NCBI GenBank assembly: GCA_022836915.1
Contig: CP094668.1
Location: 3,410,001 to 3,474,000, forward strand
DNA length: 64,000 bases
DNA from: Paenibacillus sp. OVF10
GTDB taxonomy: Bacteria; Bacillota; Bacilli; Paenibacillales; Paenibacillaceae
Reading direction: 5' to 3'
Of this stretch, positions 35,819 to 47,343 are shown piece after piece. The notes beneath the pieces are model-generated. The model made no database searches. It worked only from the letters and a program-made list of their open reading frames with translations, and was not told the origin of the DNA. The stretch's first letter is position 1; every line of letters starts with the position of its first letter. Both the position numbers and the translations under genes were made by a program.

Positions 35819-38800
35819 ATGCCACCAATTTCAGTGCCTCAACCGAAAACATTTGGCCCACTGGGCAATTTGCCACAATTGAACTTTGAAGAGCCGGTGC
35901 AATCCCTGGTGAAACTGGCTGAAGAGTATGGACCGATCTTTCGTATGGAGTACCCCGGGCGAAGTGAATTGTATATTTCAGGTCACGAACTGGTCGCCGA
36001 GGTAACAGATGAATCCAAATTCGACAAACGTGTGTGGGCACCCCTTGCGAAGGTTCGTGCTTTTGCAGGAGATGGGCTATTTACGAGTTGGACCGAGGAA
36101 CCGAATTGGAAAAAAGCCCATAACGTACTGCTGCCAAGTTTCAGTCAACGTGCCATGCAGGGATATCACAACAAAATGATTGATCTGGCTGTGCAGTTGG
36201 TTCAGAAATGGTCACGATTGAACCCGGATGAGACGGTTAACGTTCCGGATGATATGACACGTCTTACGCTCGACACGATTGGCCTGTGTGGGTTCAACTA
36301 TCGGTTTAACAGCTTCTACCGGGAGGAACCACATCCATTCATTACAAGCATGGTTCGGGCGTTGGATGAATCCATGAGTTCATTGCAGCGACTGCGTCTG
36401 CAAGACAAGCTGATGATCACCAAAAAGAAACAGTTTGAACAGGATATCCGTTCCATGTTCTCCTTGGTGGATCACATTATTGCCGAGCGTAAAGAGAAAC
36501 CGCAGGAAGGGGCAGACGATCTGTTGTCCCACATGCTCAACGGCAAAGACCCGGAAACGGGAGAAACACTGGATGATGAGAACATCCGTTATCAGATTAT
36601 TACATTCCTGATCGCTGGACATGAGACCACAAGTGGACTGTTATCCTTCGCCGTTTATTATCTGATGAAGAATCCGGATACGCTGGCTAAGGCCCAAGCA
36701 GAAGTGGATCAGATTCTGAAAGATCCGGTTCCCACGTACAACCAGGTTCGCAATCTGAAGTACGTTCGTATGGTTTTGAATGAAGCATTGCGGTTATGGC
36801 CGACGGCCCCGGCATTTTCTCTGTATGCTAAAGAGGACACCGTACTTGCGGGTCAATATCCTTTGCAAAAAGGAGACAGCGTCAGTGTGCTTATTCCCAA
36901 GCTGCATCGCGACCGCCAAGCGTGGGGAGATGACGTAGAGGAATTCCGCCCGGAACGGTTCGAAGATCCGAGCAAAGTGCCGCATGATGCCTATAAACCT
37001 TTTGGTAATGGTCAACGGGCCTGCATTGGTCAGCAGTTTGCACTTCAGGAAGCAACGCTGGTACTGGGCATGGTGTTGAAGCATTTTGACTTCATAGATC
37101 ATTCGGATTATCAATTAAAGGTGAAAGAAACGCTGACGCTTAAACCGGATAACTTCACAATTCGTGTACGTGCGCGTGGGGGCAGCCAGTCATGGCCGTT
37201 CCGGGTGTAGCGGTCGAAGAACCAAAGCCGGTTGCCAAAAGAACGGAGCCGGATGCAGCAAATGCACACCACACACCGATGCTTGTTCTGTACGGTTCCA
37301 ATCTGGGTACAGCTGAAGGCATTGCACGTGAAATTGCGGATACCGCCAGATATCAGGGTTTCCGGAGTGAGGTCGCTGCGCTGGATGATCGTGTTGGCAA
37401 ACTGCCAAAGGAGGGTGCCGTCATTATTGTCAGTGCATCCTATAACGGTCAGCCGCCAAGTAATGCCAAGATGTTTGTCGAGTGGATCGAACATGCGGAT
37501 GCCAATGAATTCAAAGGTGTGCGTTTCGCTGTTCTTGGATGCGGTGACCACAACTGGGCCAGCACCTATCAGCGTATTCCGCGTTTAATAGATGAACAGT
37601 TATCTTCCAGAGGAGCAGAGCGGTTATCACCGCTGGGTGAGTCAGATGCTAGCGGAGATTTCGAGAAACAGGTGGGGGATTGGACAGAGCAATTATGGCC
37701 GGATCTCGCACGAACGATGGGACTGAAGCTAAACACAAGCTCCAATAGCGAACGCAGCTCACTATCTGTACAGTTTGTCAGTGGGCTCGCCGTAACACCG
37801 CTTGCGGATACGTATGATGCCCATGTGGCAAAAGTACTCGAGAACAGGGAGCTTCACGACGCGGGCAGTGAACGCAGCACACGTCACCTGGAGATCCAAT
37901 TGCCTGAAGGCATAACCTACAAGGAAGGGGATCATCTGGGCATTCTGCCACAGAACCCACCGGAACTGGTGGAACGTGTATTGCGTCGATATGGATTTAC
38001 CGGAACGGAGCATCTCGTTCTGGATGCATCCGGTCGCAGTGCCGCGCATCTGCCGCTGCATCAACCGGTGAACCTGTATGATCTGCTCAGTCATAGCGTT
38101 GAGCTTCAGGAAGCGGCAACTCGTGCACAGTTGAGAGAAATGGCAGCATACACGGTATGTCCACCGCATAAGAAGGAACTTGAAGCGCTGCTTGATGAAT
38201 CGGTGTATATGGATCAAGTTCGGAACAAACGGATCTCCATGCTGGATTATCTGGTGAAATATGAGGCTTGTGAACTGCCGTTTGAGCGTTTCCTTGAATT
38301 ACTGCCTTCATTAAAAGCCAGATATTATTCGATCTCCAGTTCACCGCGTGTTCAGCCCGATCAAGCGAGTATTACGGTCAGTGTTGTGCGTGCCCCGGCA
38401 TGGAGTGGGCAGGGAGAATACAAAGGCATTGCGTCCAACTATCTGGCTAACCTGAAAGCGGGTGACGAGATCGTCATGTTCACGCGGACACCGGAATCGG
38501 GTTTCCAACTGCCGGAGGATCCACAGGTTCCCGTCATTATGGTAGGGCCGGGTACAGGTGTTGCTCCATTCCGAGGTTTCTTGCAGGCAAGGCATGTATT
38601 GAAGGAACAAGGTCAAGAGGTTGGCGAAGCCCACCTGTACTTTGGATGCCGGAATCCCGAGCATGATTATCTGTACAAAAATGAATTGGAAGCAGCCCAG
38701 CAGGAAGGGCTTGTGAAGCTTCATACGGCCTTCTCCCGTGTAGACGGGGAGGAAAAATGTTATGTACAGCATCTGATGAGAGACGATGCCCGTCACTTTA

Positions 38801-38991
38801 TTCCTTTGTTTGAAGAGGGTGCGCATCTGTATATCTGCGGTGATGGCAGCAAGATGGCACCTGATGTGGAAGCTACACTCCAGCAGGCATACGCTGATAT
38901 TCATGGCAAGTCCGCGAAAGAAGCAGAAGAGTGGCTTAATCAGCTTCAGCAGGAAGGTCGTTATGCCAAGGATGTATGGACAGGCATCTGA
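35819..38991 (+). CDS. CYP102-type cytochrome P450-reductase fusion, frameshifted
   Basis: Self-sufficient fatty-acid hydroxylase like P450 BM3. The heme domain has the I-helix [20 protein letters not shown] (ExxR) and heme ligand Cys402 in [15 protein letters not shown]. The reductase has FMN-binding [16 protein letters not shown]-binding [10 protein letters not shown] and NADPH-binding [17 protein letters not shown]. The frame breaks in GGGGG at 37178-37182; a sixth G gives [19 protein letters not shown] as the linker and 1057 residues, close to the 1048 of BM3. A split two-gene arrangement is the less likely reading. ATG 35819 lies eight bases after AAGGAG. Confidence 0.93.
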
Positions 38992-39031
38992 TATACACAT
39001 GTGAAGGGTCAGCTTGATCCGTAACTGGCTG

Positions 39032-39072
39032 AGCGGTGAGATACAGAAGCAGTTCTGTTCTCACCGCTTTTT
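39032..39072 (+). terminator. Terminator after CYP102
   Basis: AGCGGTGAGA (39032-39041) pairs perfectly with TCTCACCGCT (39059-39068) and is followed by five T residues. Confidence 0.93.
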
Positions 39073-39213
39073 GACATAAAATGATTCTTCAGCAGATAAG
39101 TGGTTGCATGGGTTATAATTAAATATTGGAAGGGAGCACCCGTATGCAGACATTCGGGAACCATTGTATGGCTTGCGAAAAGAACCAGCTTTACTTCCGC
39201 CTACAAGGCCGTT

Positions 39214-39612
39214 TCAGGTTTTTCTTCCGGTGGTTGGCCGATAGATCGACTCGACGCTGGAGAGAGGAAATAATATACGGGAAGGGACTCTGCCTTTTCC
39301 CTGGAGTTCAAGATAATCCAGTCCCACACCCACAAGTCTGATATTGTTAAATGCATTCCAGGAAGGGAAAGTCGTGCGGATTCCGACTCTGACGCCTCGC
39401 CGGGTACGAGGAATATCGAATACCCGAATGGAATTCAGACTAAGTGGAATGAATATTTGGCGGTTTACTTTGATAAACTGCCTTGGGTAGACACGACGAA
39501 TACGTCCCGGCTCCAACCCGGAGAGTGGTGTATTCAGTTCTGCAAGGTGCCCCTGGAGTTCTGCCAGACGCTGCTGAAGTGTTTTTCCAGTATGGAGATG
39601 CTGCCAGCTCAT
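39214..39612 (-). CDS. Hypothetical protein
   Basis: 132 residues, no signal peptide or membrane helix. The N-terminal 30 residues are helical (TLQQRLAELQGHLAELN); the rest is basic and beta-rich (RRVYPRQFIKVNRQIFIPLS, RTRRGVRVGIRTTFPSWNAF). I recognise no family. GGAGG lies six bases before ATG 39612, which I prefer to the in-frame ATG at 39633. The opposite strand also has short open frames here but none with a better case. Confidence 0.6.
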   Translation of the reverse strand: MSWQHLHTGKTLQQRLAELQGHLAELNTPLSGLEPGRIRRVYPRQFIKVNRQIFIPLSLNSIRVFDIPRTRRGVRVGIRTTFPSWNAFNNIRLVGVGLDYLELQGKGRVPSRILFPLSSVESIYRPTTGRKT

Positions 39613-39736
39613 AAGAATTCCTCCGTTCGCCATTTGTACCTAGTATATGAAGGCACGGGGTAGGAAGGTGTACGTTTGATAGCCCATGTTCGTTACGGCT
39701 AACGGGGTTTCATTTTATAATAGAGGAGTGATTTAA

Positions 39737-40081
39737 TTGATCGTAGAGATGTATAAAGACCTCATTCAGGATGAGCGTGGCAATTATTATCTGGCAGTAC
39801 AGATGGATGGCAATGAGCTTACGCTCGTTAATGCATTCGTTGAAGCGGCATTCACACCTGAACTGATCTACAATGAAGAGTTCCGTGCCAAGCATAAAGA
39901 GATGGAAGGCGGGTTTGTAGGCAAAATTGCGATGGACCTGCTAAGGCACGATGTGGTCATGGGGATGAAGCAAATCGACCGCAAACTGTTGAACCTGTCG
40001 GATGTGGAACAGCAATTCACCGTAAATTATATTGATACGATTGAATTTTATCGTCACCCGGCGTGGAACCGGAAGGTGTAA
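39737..40081 (+). CDS. Hypothetical protein
   Basis: 114 acidic residues, soluble, with no membrane segment. VQMDGNELTLVNAFVEAAFT and AMDLLRHDVVMGMKQIDRK are the most structured-looking stretches; the N-terminal part reads like a beta hairpin followed by helices. A TTG start at 39737 follows GAGGAG by about nine bases; ATG 39749 is the alternative. It is convergent with the oxidoreductase gene, from which a strong bidirectional terminator separates it. No function can be given. Confidence 0.65.
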   Translation: MIVEMYKDLIQDERGNYYLAVQMDGNELTLVNAFVEAAFTPELIYNEEFRAKHKEMEGGFVGKIAMDLLRHDVVMGMKQIDRKLLNLSDVEQQFTVNYIDTIEFYRHPAWNRKV

Positions 40082-40177
40082 AAGGATAGATATTTCCTCT
40101 GTAACCAGAGGGAGGTTCTTCTCCAATCAAATTGGCCATGATCTTACTTATACCAGCAACAGAATATATTGAGATGT

Positions 40178-40223
40178 AAAAGCGCAAGTGCAGGGCAGTA
40201 AGCCTTCGCAACTTGCGCTTTTT
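40178..40223. terminator. Bidirectional terminator between convergent genes
   Basis: AAAAGCGCAAGT (40178-40189) is the exact inverse of ACTTGCGCTTTT (40211-40222), with A- and T-runs at the two ends. Confidence 0.92.
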
Positions 40224-40250
40224 GGCGTATATGGTAACGACCTGGGAGAC

Positions 40251-41539
40251 TTAGAAACGAACCAGATTATTGACGTTGACAGGCAAGCCTGTGGCGATGG
40301 CGCGATTGGCCGCAATACCCGTCAGAATGGATCTGGCACCGTCCACATGGTTAGCAGCGCGATGATACGGATCTTCAACAGGCTCTCCAAACAGATCATT
40401 CAGCAGAACCGGGTCACCTCCGCCATGTCCACCTGCTTTCTCTTCCACTTCAACCTCATATGGCGCATCAAACATTGGAAGAACCCGCAATGTTTTACCG
40501 ATCAATGCACCTTCCTTACTTTTATCACCCAATGAATTGACATAGGATTGCTCCACAATGTTCATCTCAATCCGACCTTTGGTGCCATTAATGGCAATGC
40601 GGTAACCTTCCCATGGCTGGTAGGCGACGAGGGAGTACGTCAGAATCGCTTTGTTCCGATACTTCACAAGAACGCCCATCGTATCCTCAATGTTGATGCC
40701 ATCCCCGAATACGCTCTGATCGCGCTGGTAACCATCTTCCGATTCGGCATCCAGATACATGGACTTCATATGAGCATCCGAATCCAAATGCAGTGCAAAA
40801 GGATCATCCTTTGCGATCGGATTGCCGGTTGCCCGATTGTAGAACTGCGTTACACCGCGTTCTTCTGCATTTTCTCTGCCGTAATACATCAGATCACCAA
40901 ATGCAAACACGGTATCCGGCTGTGAGCCGATCCAGAAATTCACCAAGTCGAAGTGATGGGTGGATTTGTGAACGAGCAGTCCACCGCTATTGCGCTTGTC
41001 CCGATGCCAGCGGCGGAAATAATCTGCCCCGTGGCGCGTATTCAGCAGCCATTCAAAGTGAACGGAAGTGACTTTCCCAATGGTACCATTCAGAATAAGT
41101 TCCCGAATCTTAGTATGGTGCGGTGCATAACGGTAGTTAAAGGTTACTCTCACGTTCTGGCCAGTCCGCTTGACGGCATCCAGAATCTCCTGACATTTCT
41201 CCTCATCGATCGTCATCGGTTTTTCAGTGACAACGTCACAACCCAGTTCCATCGCACGAATGATATACTTGTGATGGGTGCGGTCAACGCTGGTTACGAT
41301 GACATAATCAGGCTTCTCGTTTTCAATCATCTGATCAAACTGATCTGCAGGATAAGTGGGTACCTCAGGATACTCGTACTTTTCCTTTAACAGTTGATTA
41401 GCGTAGTTCATACGGACTTGATTTATATCGCAAAAGCCGACAAGCTCGGATGTATCCCTGTAATCCCGGGTCAAAGCACCATAAAAAATTCAGCGCGGCC
41501 GCCGGTTCCAACTAATACATAACGTTTCTTGTTACTCAT
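40251..41539 (-). CDS. Gfo/Idh/MocA-family oxidoreductase, frameshifted
   Basis: NAD(P)-dependent sugar-type dehydrogenase. The N-terminal Rossmann motif YVLVGTGGRAEFF lies upstream of a frame break in A6 at 41483-41488 (T6 on the coding strand); a seventh base gives FFYGALTRDYRDTSELVGFC and 429 residues. The EKP motif (DVVTEKPMTID) and the DFF-like NSGGLLVHKSTHHFDLVNFW match the family, whose members oxidise or epimerise sugars and inositols. GGAGGCGAT precedes the corrected ATG at 41539. It is divergent from an AraC regulator gene that probably controls it. Confidence 0.9.
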
Positions 41540-41666
41540 GTCTATCGCCTCCTTGAATATAGCTCTAGACTATAACAAGGGAGTACTTCTTTCGCCGCAT
41601 TTTATGCGTAACCGCTTTCAAATGCCGCATATTTTGCTATAATTTATGGAAAGGAGAGAGGCCGAC

Positions 41667-42563
41667 ATGACAGAACCTTTCAGTGCAGATTTTCATGATC
41701 CCACGGATTTACTACATATCGAATATGATCGTCGCATTGGATACTTCTCGATGACGGATGACCACCTGCATGATCATTATGAGTTGTATTACCTGTTGTC
41801 TGGCGAGCGTATCTATTTTATTAAGGACCGGACCTACCGGGTAAAGGCTGGTGATCTGGTGTTTGTTGACCGAAATACGGTTCATAAAACATTGGAGAGT
41901 GGCATGCCTGACCATGAGCGGATGGTGCTGTATTTGAAGCCTGAGCTTTTTGCAGCCATAGCTATTTCCGCGGAGTTAGTTGAAGGCTTGAAGGAACCCT
42001 TCTGCTGGGAGATTCCTATTGTAAGGTTTCCTTCACAGGTCACGGAGGTTCTAAAACGGATGGTTAGCGAAATGGTGGATGAAATGCTTTGTCCTCAACC
42101 TGGAAGCAACCTGTTGCTCCGTCACCGGGCTATTGAATTATTGCTGCATGCCTATCGGAATCAACACTTGGGCAGGTTAAGCTCCGATGATCGTGAGCCG
42201 GTTCTTCATCCCAAGACACAGGCAGTTGTTCGTTACTTGAATGAGAACTATCAGAAGCCACTGACATTACCGGAGGTGGCGGGCATGTTTCGCATTAGTC
42301 CGCATTACCTGAGTCGATTGTTCAAACAAACGACGGGCTTTACCTTCAGTGATTATCTGAATCTGTTACGGGTGAAGGAAGCACAGCGTTTACTGCGAGA
42401 AAGTGAAGAATCCATCACGGACATCGCCTGGCTTGCGGGGTTCAGTAACTTCTCTCATTTTGGCAAGATGTTCAAACGTACCGTTCAGGTATCACCAAGA
42501 GTCTACCGACAGGAATACAAGGAATCGGGTTCCGTGAGGACCATAAAAGAGGAGAGAATATAA
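41667..42563 (+). CDS. AraC-family transcriptional regulator
   Basis: 298 residues: an N-terminal cupin (about 20-100, DHLHDHYELYYLLSGERIYF, then GDLVFVDRNTVHKT) that probably binds a sugar, and a C-terminal double HTH (about 200-295, KPLTLPEVAGMFRISPHYLS; ITDIAWLAGFSNFSHFGKMF). Start 41667 follows AAAGGAGAG; an earlier in-frame ATG at 41646 overlaps that site. It is divergent from the MocA-type oxidoreductase gene, its likely target, and followed one base later by a RidA-family gene. Confidence 0.9.
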   Translation: MTEPFSADFHDPTDLLHIEYDRRIGYFSMTDDHLHDHYELYYLLSGERIYFIKDRTYRVKAGDLVFVDRNTVHKTLESGMPDHERMVLYLKPELFAAIAISAELVEGLKEPFCWEIPIVRFPSQVTEVLKRMVSEMVDEMLCPQPGSNLLLRHRAIELLLHAYRNQHLGRLSSDDREPVLHPKTQAVVRYLNENYQKPLTLPEVAGMFRISPHYLSRLFKQTTGFTFSDYLNLLRVKEAQRLLRESEESITDIAWLAGFSNFSHFGKMFKRTVQVSPRVYRQEYKESGSVRTIKEERI

Positions 42564-42564
42564 A

Positions 42565-43011
42565 ATGATTGAAGCAAGATTAAATGAACTGGGGATCATT
42601 TTACCACAGGCCAGCGCGCCCGCAGCAAAATATGCCAATGCCGTTATTGTCAATGGAATCATGTATGTATCCGGGAAAGGACCGGATACCTCTGAACGCG
42701 GCAAACTGGGATCAGACTTCACAACAGAACAGGGATATGAATTTGCCCGAAACGCCGGACTGGAGGTGCTCGCTGTCGTTCGAGATGTGCTGGGTTCACT
42801 GGATCGGGTGAAGAGAGTGGTTAAAGTGCAGGGCTTTATCAATGCGTCCGCTTCATATCAGGAGCATCATAAGGTTCTGAATGGGTTCTCGGATCTGATG
42901 ATGGAGGTATTCGGGGAACAGGGAATACACGCCCGTTCAGTATTCGGTGCAGTTTCTGTGAGGGACAACTTGCCGCTGATCATAGATTCCATATTTCAAG
43001 TGGAGGAGTAG
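42565..43011 (+). CDS. RidA/YjgF-family protein
   Basis: 148 residues. The RidA fold is visible from YANAVIVNGIMYVSGKGPDT, LGSLDRVKRVVKVQGFINAS and ARSVFGAVSVRDNLPLIID. The usual catalytic Arg of enamine deaminases sits in the segment HARSVFGAVSVR. RidA proteins hydrolyse reactive enamines/imines; this longer subfamily (YjgF with about 150 residues) is less well defined. The start is one base after the AraC stop, behind GAGGAGAG, so the genes are co-transcribed. Confidence 0.88.
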   Translation: MIEARLNELGIILPQASAPAAKYANAVIVNGIMYVSGKGPDTSERGKLGSDFTTEQGYEFARNAGLEVLAVVRDVLGSLDRVKRVVKVQGFINASASYQEHHKVLNGFSDLMMEVFGEQGIHARSVFGAVSVRDNLPLIIDSIFQVEE

Positions 43012-43019
43012 GTATAACG

Positions 43020-43609
43020 ATGGCAGAGTCGTCTTCATTTAATCCGATCATGTTAACGATACCCGAGAGCTTCCATACGGAACGCCTCACGATTCGAGCA
43101 CCGCAGTGGGGGATGGCGCAGCCGTTAATGAAGCGGTCCGTGAGAGTGCGGAGCAGCTGCGGTTGTGGTTACCTTTTGCCGAGAAAATCCCTTCATTGGA
43201 AGAGTCTGAAGTGACTGTTCGCAAAGCAAGGCTGAAATATCTGGAACGTACCGACATGATGTTACATTTGCGTGATAGACATACGGATGATTTCGTAGGT
43301 AGCAGCGGGCTACATCGTATTGACTGGAATGCACGCTGTTTTGAGATCGGTTACTGGATTCGATCATCGCGAACTGGTGAGGGTTTGATGACAGAAGCGG
43401 TAAAAGGCATTGAGCAATTTGCCATTACTCATCTGGAGGCGAACCGGCTGGAGATCCGCTGTGATGCCCGCAATGTGCGAAGTGCCAAAGTAGCCAAACG
43501 AGCGGGTTATACGCTGGAAGGTATATTGCGCAAGATGCGGCGTGACAGTACAGGTACGCTGGTCGATTGTATGGTTTTCTCCAAAGTCAGAGGCAGTGAG
43601 TTTGGGTAA
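43020..43609 (+). CDS. GNAT-family N-acetyltransferase (RimJ/RimL type), frameshifted
   Basis: Acetyl-CoA-dependent acetyltransferase. SFHTERLTIRAPQWGDGAAV opens it, once a sixth G is placed in GGGGG at 43108-43112. The core has GSSGLHRIDWNARCFEIGYW and RNVRSAKVAKRAGYTLEGILR, the acetyl-CoA-binding and RimJ-like segments. Reconstructed length 196 residues. The substrate may be a protein N-terminus or a small amine; it cannot be told. It follows the RidA gene by eight bases and precedes an aminoglycoside-phosphotransferase-like gene. Confidence 0.88.
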
Positions 43610-43622
43610 AAGGAGGACAGGT

Positions 43623-44455
43623 ATGGAGCGAATCGGTCAGGGAAGAACTGCGGAGATCTATACGTATTCGAACGAGTACATTATGAAGTTATATCGAATG
43701 GATTTTCCTCACGAAGCCGTCCAGAATGAATTCAGAATAAGTGAGTTGGCATACAAAAAAGGACTCCCCGTCCCACAGGCAGTATCCTTGATAGAACATA
43801 CTACGTCGCGTGCTGGCATTGTTTTTGAGCGGATCCAGGGGATTACCCTGTTATCACTTATCATTCAGCAACCGGAGTTGCTGGAGCAGCTGGCGTTTAA
43901 AATGGCTGACTGCCATTACAGACTTCATTGCGAGCGAGATGATGAAGGGACGCTCCCTTACAGAAGCAGATTTTATCGGGAGCGATTCGCAATGTTCGAT
44001 TATTGTCGGAGGACGATCAAGCGCGAGTCCTTTCTTACTTAACAACATTGCCTGATCAACAGCAGATCTGTCATGGCGATTTTCACCCTGATAATGTTAT
44101 GCTCAGTGAGGCTGGCGATCAATACTGGGTCATCGATTGGATGACTGGTATGTCCGGTGATCCTGCGGGTGATGTGGCTCGAAGCTGGGTAATATTAATG
44201 AGCGGCACATTACCGGAAGATACAGATCCTGCTATAAAAATGGGTTTTGAAACGGCTCGTGAATCGCTGGTCGAATATTACATCCATCATTATATGCAAC
44301 TTTCCGGGATTACACGTGAAGTAATAGAGTCCTGGATGCTGCCAGTTGCTGCCGCGCGTCTTGACGAGGATTTGCCTGCTCAAGAGGTGGAACAGCTGCT
44401 CAAGTTTGTTCAGGAACGTATTCGTCGGTTAGACGAATCTAACTATATTATATAA
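43623..44455 (+). CDS. Aminoglycoside phosphotransferase-family kinase, frameshifted
   Basis: Small-molecule kinase with APH fold. IGQGRTAEIYTYSNEYIMKLY is the glycine loop with the catalytic Lys; ICHGDFHPDNVMLSEAG holds the catalytic Asp and Asn, and YWVIDWMTGMSGDPAGDVAR the metal-binding Asp. The frame breaks in GGG at 43978-43980; a fourth G gives FYRGAIRNVRLLSEDDQARV, for 277 residues. The substrate is not predictable: such proteins are often general metabolite kinases rather than resistance enzymes. AGGAGG precedes ATG 43623. Confidence 0.85.
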
Positions 44456-44485
44456 AAAGGGTAGAGAAAGAGAGGGGACATATTC

Positions 44486-46707
44486 ATGCTGCATTCATTA
44501 AAGGCCATACAATCATACAAGTCAGGTAACACGCCGGAAGCCCAGCAGCAATGGCTGCAACTGCTGGCAGCAGCGGAGAAGCCCCATATTAACCTCGAAC
44601 GCATTCATTCCATTGCCGAACTTGAGGGAACAAATCCGGTACTGGATTACACCGAGCGTACACTTCACGTACTGGAGGAGCTTCAGGTTTCTTTTTGGGT
44701 GCGAGAAATTCTGGAGGACGTATTAATCTGGTCAGAGACGGCGAAGGCCGGATCTCGGGAGCAGCGGCGGGTATGGCAAAAGCAGGGCGTTAACCTGTTT
44801 GTACATAATGTGGGGTCCGCTCAGTTATATGATCTATACGCAGGGGCAGAGCACCTGGATAATGACATCGGTAAGACCAAGGAGACGAGTATATATCAAC
44901 CTGCTTCTCCGAGTGGTGCTCAAAGTAACAATGCGGATATAAGCGAGCATGATGCGCTGAATACACATACTCCAAGGCATGAGATTATACGTACTCTAGT
45001 TGCTACACATGGACTTATTGGTCAATACATACGCGGTGAGATTCCATTTGCCGAGAATGCTCCGCTTCACGCCTTGATCGTCAAAGGATGGCTTACTACA
45101 GATGAACTGCACACCATACTGATGGCATTAAATGAATGCATTATTGCAGGCGTTGATCCAGCGTTATGGGTTCAGGTTCAGGCTGAGGTACAGCGAATTG
45201 TAGGCTGGATTATCGCTGAACCGGATCATGAGGACTGGAGCGTGAAGGAACGGTTATCCCGCTTAAGAAGTTCATCCATTCGGCAGGGAGAAGCTATGGA
45301 TACTGCTTACGCCAAGCTCCAAACGGAACTGGATCTAGAACAGACGCTGGCTCCACTGGCTCATCGCACATTATGGTATGTGGAGTCGGCCATGCAGGAT
45401 TTTTCGTTGCAGGAGATGGTGAAGGTGTTCCTGTTGGCGCTTCGCAGCGAAAGTATGAATCCAACATTTATGGAGAGTCGATCTGAAATCGTTCGCCATA
45501 TTAGCTTCGAACTATTGATGAATACGATGTATTACGACTACAAGGGCGTTAAGAAGCTCAATATTTACAAGAAACGAATGATTGAAAAATATTTGGAACA
45601 GTATACATGGGAACAGATTACGGCAGGGGAGCAGATCGTCTATCCCCATCTAACACATCGCATTGAGCGTCATGCGGATCTGCCCGATACACTGTTTGTG
45701 ACCTTCGAATTTTCCCCAGCGGCTGAGAAGCTGATTGCATTCTGTATCGAAGCGGAAAAGTCACCATTATACGAGAAAGCTGTATTGCTGTTATTTGACC
45801 TGTTCGGATTGCGCCGGGATGCCTATGACCGTTTCCACAACGAAGAGACGTATTTATCCGATATGAACAGCTCCGGTGATTACAAAAAAGTACTGCTTGA
45901 CTATATCGTTGGTAAACGGGTACTGGATATTGGTCCAGGTGGAGGAATTCTGCTGGATCTGATTGAGCAGGAAAAACCTGAAGTGGAGCCGATAGGTATC
46001 GATATCTCAGCCAATGTCATTGAAGCGTTGGAACGCAAAAAACAGCGTGAGGGACATCGCTGGCAAGTGATGAAGGGCGATGCCCTGCAACTGGAGCAAT
46101 ATGTGCAGCCGGGCACTGTGGATACGGTTATTTTTTCATCCATTCTGCATGAACTGTATTCATATATTGAACTGGACGGTCGAAGATTTAATTCTGATAC
46201 GGTTGTGGCAGCGTTGAGAAGTTCATTCCGTGTGCTGTCACCTGGAGGAAGAATTCTGATTCGGGATGGCATCATGAGTGAACCGGAGGCACAGAAGCGC
46301 CGGATTCGTTTTCTGGAACCGGATGGGATGCGCTGGCTGGAGCGGTATGCAGAGGATTTTCAGGGACGTGCAATTCAATATGAGCGGGTCTCAGACAATG
46401 AGGTCGTATTGCCGATCAACGATGCGATGGAATTTCTCTATACCTATACGTGGGGGAAGAGGCATACGTCCATGAAATTCAGGAGCAGTTCGGTATATTC
46501 ACGCCAACAGCCTATGAGAACTGTATTCGAGAAGCGCTGGGTGAACAAGCCGACATTATTACGTTACGACATTTCCTTCAGGAGGGTTACACGGAGGCAC
46601 TAGGTGAACGAATTATCTTTATGAGGGAAGATGGAGAACCTGCGCCTTTGCCAGACAGTACCTGCCTGATTGTCATTGAGAAGAAGAAAGGATTGGCGGA
46701 TGGATGA
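44486..46707 (+). CDS. Large class I SAM-dependent methyltransferase, frameshifted
   Basis: About 740 residues. The C-terminal third contains the Rossmann methyltransferase: motif I KRVLDIGPGGGILLDLIEQ at about residue 475, acidic motif II PIGIDIS and motif IV TVIFSSILHELYSY. Residues 1-460 are helical and match nothing I know. The frame breaks in GGGGG at 46452-46456; a sixth G gives YTWGEEAYVHEIQEQFG and the end at 46707. Its stop overlaps the next start (ATGATGA), a histidine-phosphatase gene. The substrate is unknown. Confidence 0.8.
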
Positions 46708-47282
46708 TGAGCGAGGCCAGCACGGTTTTGTATTTTGTTAGACATGCGGAGTCACGGTATGTTGAAGGACAGGAACGCGAGCGTGGACTAACAGAGCAAG
46801 GTCATCAAGATGCGGGAACGGTTGCCAGTCTGCTCCATGGGGAGCAGATTCAACTGTTCTATTCTAGCCCTTACAGGCGAGCGGTGGATACGATTCAGAT
46901 TCTGGCAGATCGGTCAGGTGGAATTGTGGTGACAGAGGAAGATCTGCGTGAACGCCAGTTATCGAGTTCGGATGTGAGGCATGATAATTTTCGTGAAGCC
47001 AAGCAACGATTGTACCGTGATCCTACGTATGCGTATCCTGGAGGAGAGTCTGGTGAACAGGCTCGCTTAAGAGCAGTAACGGCGATCGAGAAAATTTTGG
47101 ATAAACATGTGGGTCACAAGGTAGTCATCGGAACCCATGGAGATGTCATGACGCTTATTTTACAACACTATGATTCTTCCTACGGTTATGATTTCTGGGA
47201 AAGTACTACGATGCCGGATATCTATAAGTTGCGGTTTGATGGAACGCGCAAGTTGGTCCAGGTCACCCGATTGTGGGAGTGA
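46704..47282 (+). CDS. Histidine phosphatase (phosphoglycerate mutase-like)
   Basis: 192 residues. YFVRHAESRYVEG carries the phospho-accepting His; FYSSPYRRAVDTIQIL holds the second Arg, and VVIGTHGDVMTLIL the second catalytic His. It resembles broad-specificity phosphatases such as PhoE rather than glycolytic mutases. Starts at ATG 46704 or 46707, overlapping the methyltransferase stop, so translation is coupled. The substrate could be a product of the GNAT-kinase-methyltransferase cluster, but that is only a positional guess. Confidence 0.88.
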   Translation: MMSEASTVLYFVRHAESRYVEGQERERGLTEQGHQDAGTVASLLHGEQIQLFYSSPYRRAVDTIQILADRSGGIVVTEEDLRERQLSSSDVRHDNFREAKQRLYRDPTYAYPGGESGEQARLRAVTAIEKILDKHVGHKVVIGTHGDVMTLILQHYDSSYGYDFWESTTMPDIYKLRFDGTRKLVQVTRLWE

Positions 47283-47343
47283 CAGAGTTATATATGAGAA
47301 ATGTATTAACCAGAATGATAGTGGAGAGGAGTGAGTTGGACGG

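Noticed and set aside
37192..38991. A stand-alone P450 reductase gene
   Set aside because: The apparent ATG has no ribosome site and lies inside the P450 frame; a sixth G at 37178 makes a continuous CYP102 fusion of the expected length.
39126..39341. A small + strand gene with two Cys (HCMACEK) behind GAAGGGAG
   Set aside because: A ribosome-like site exists at 39144, but the frame runs antisense into the better supported minus gene at 39214-39612 and its tail looks random. Kept out for lack of support.
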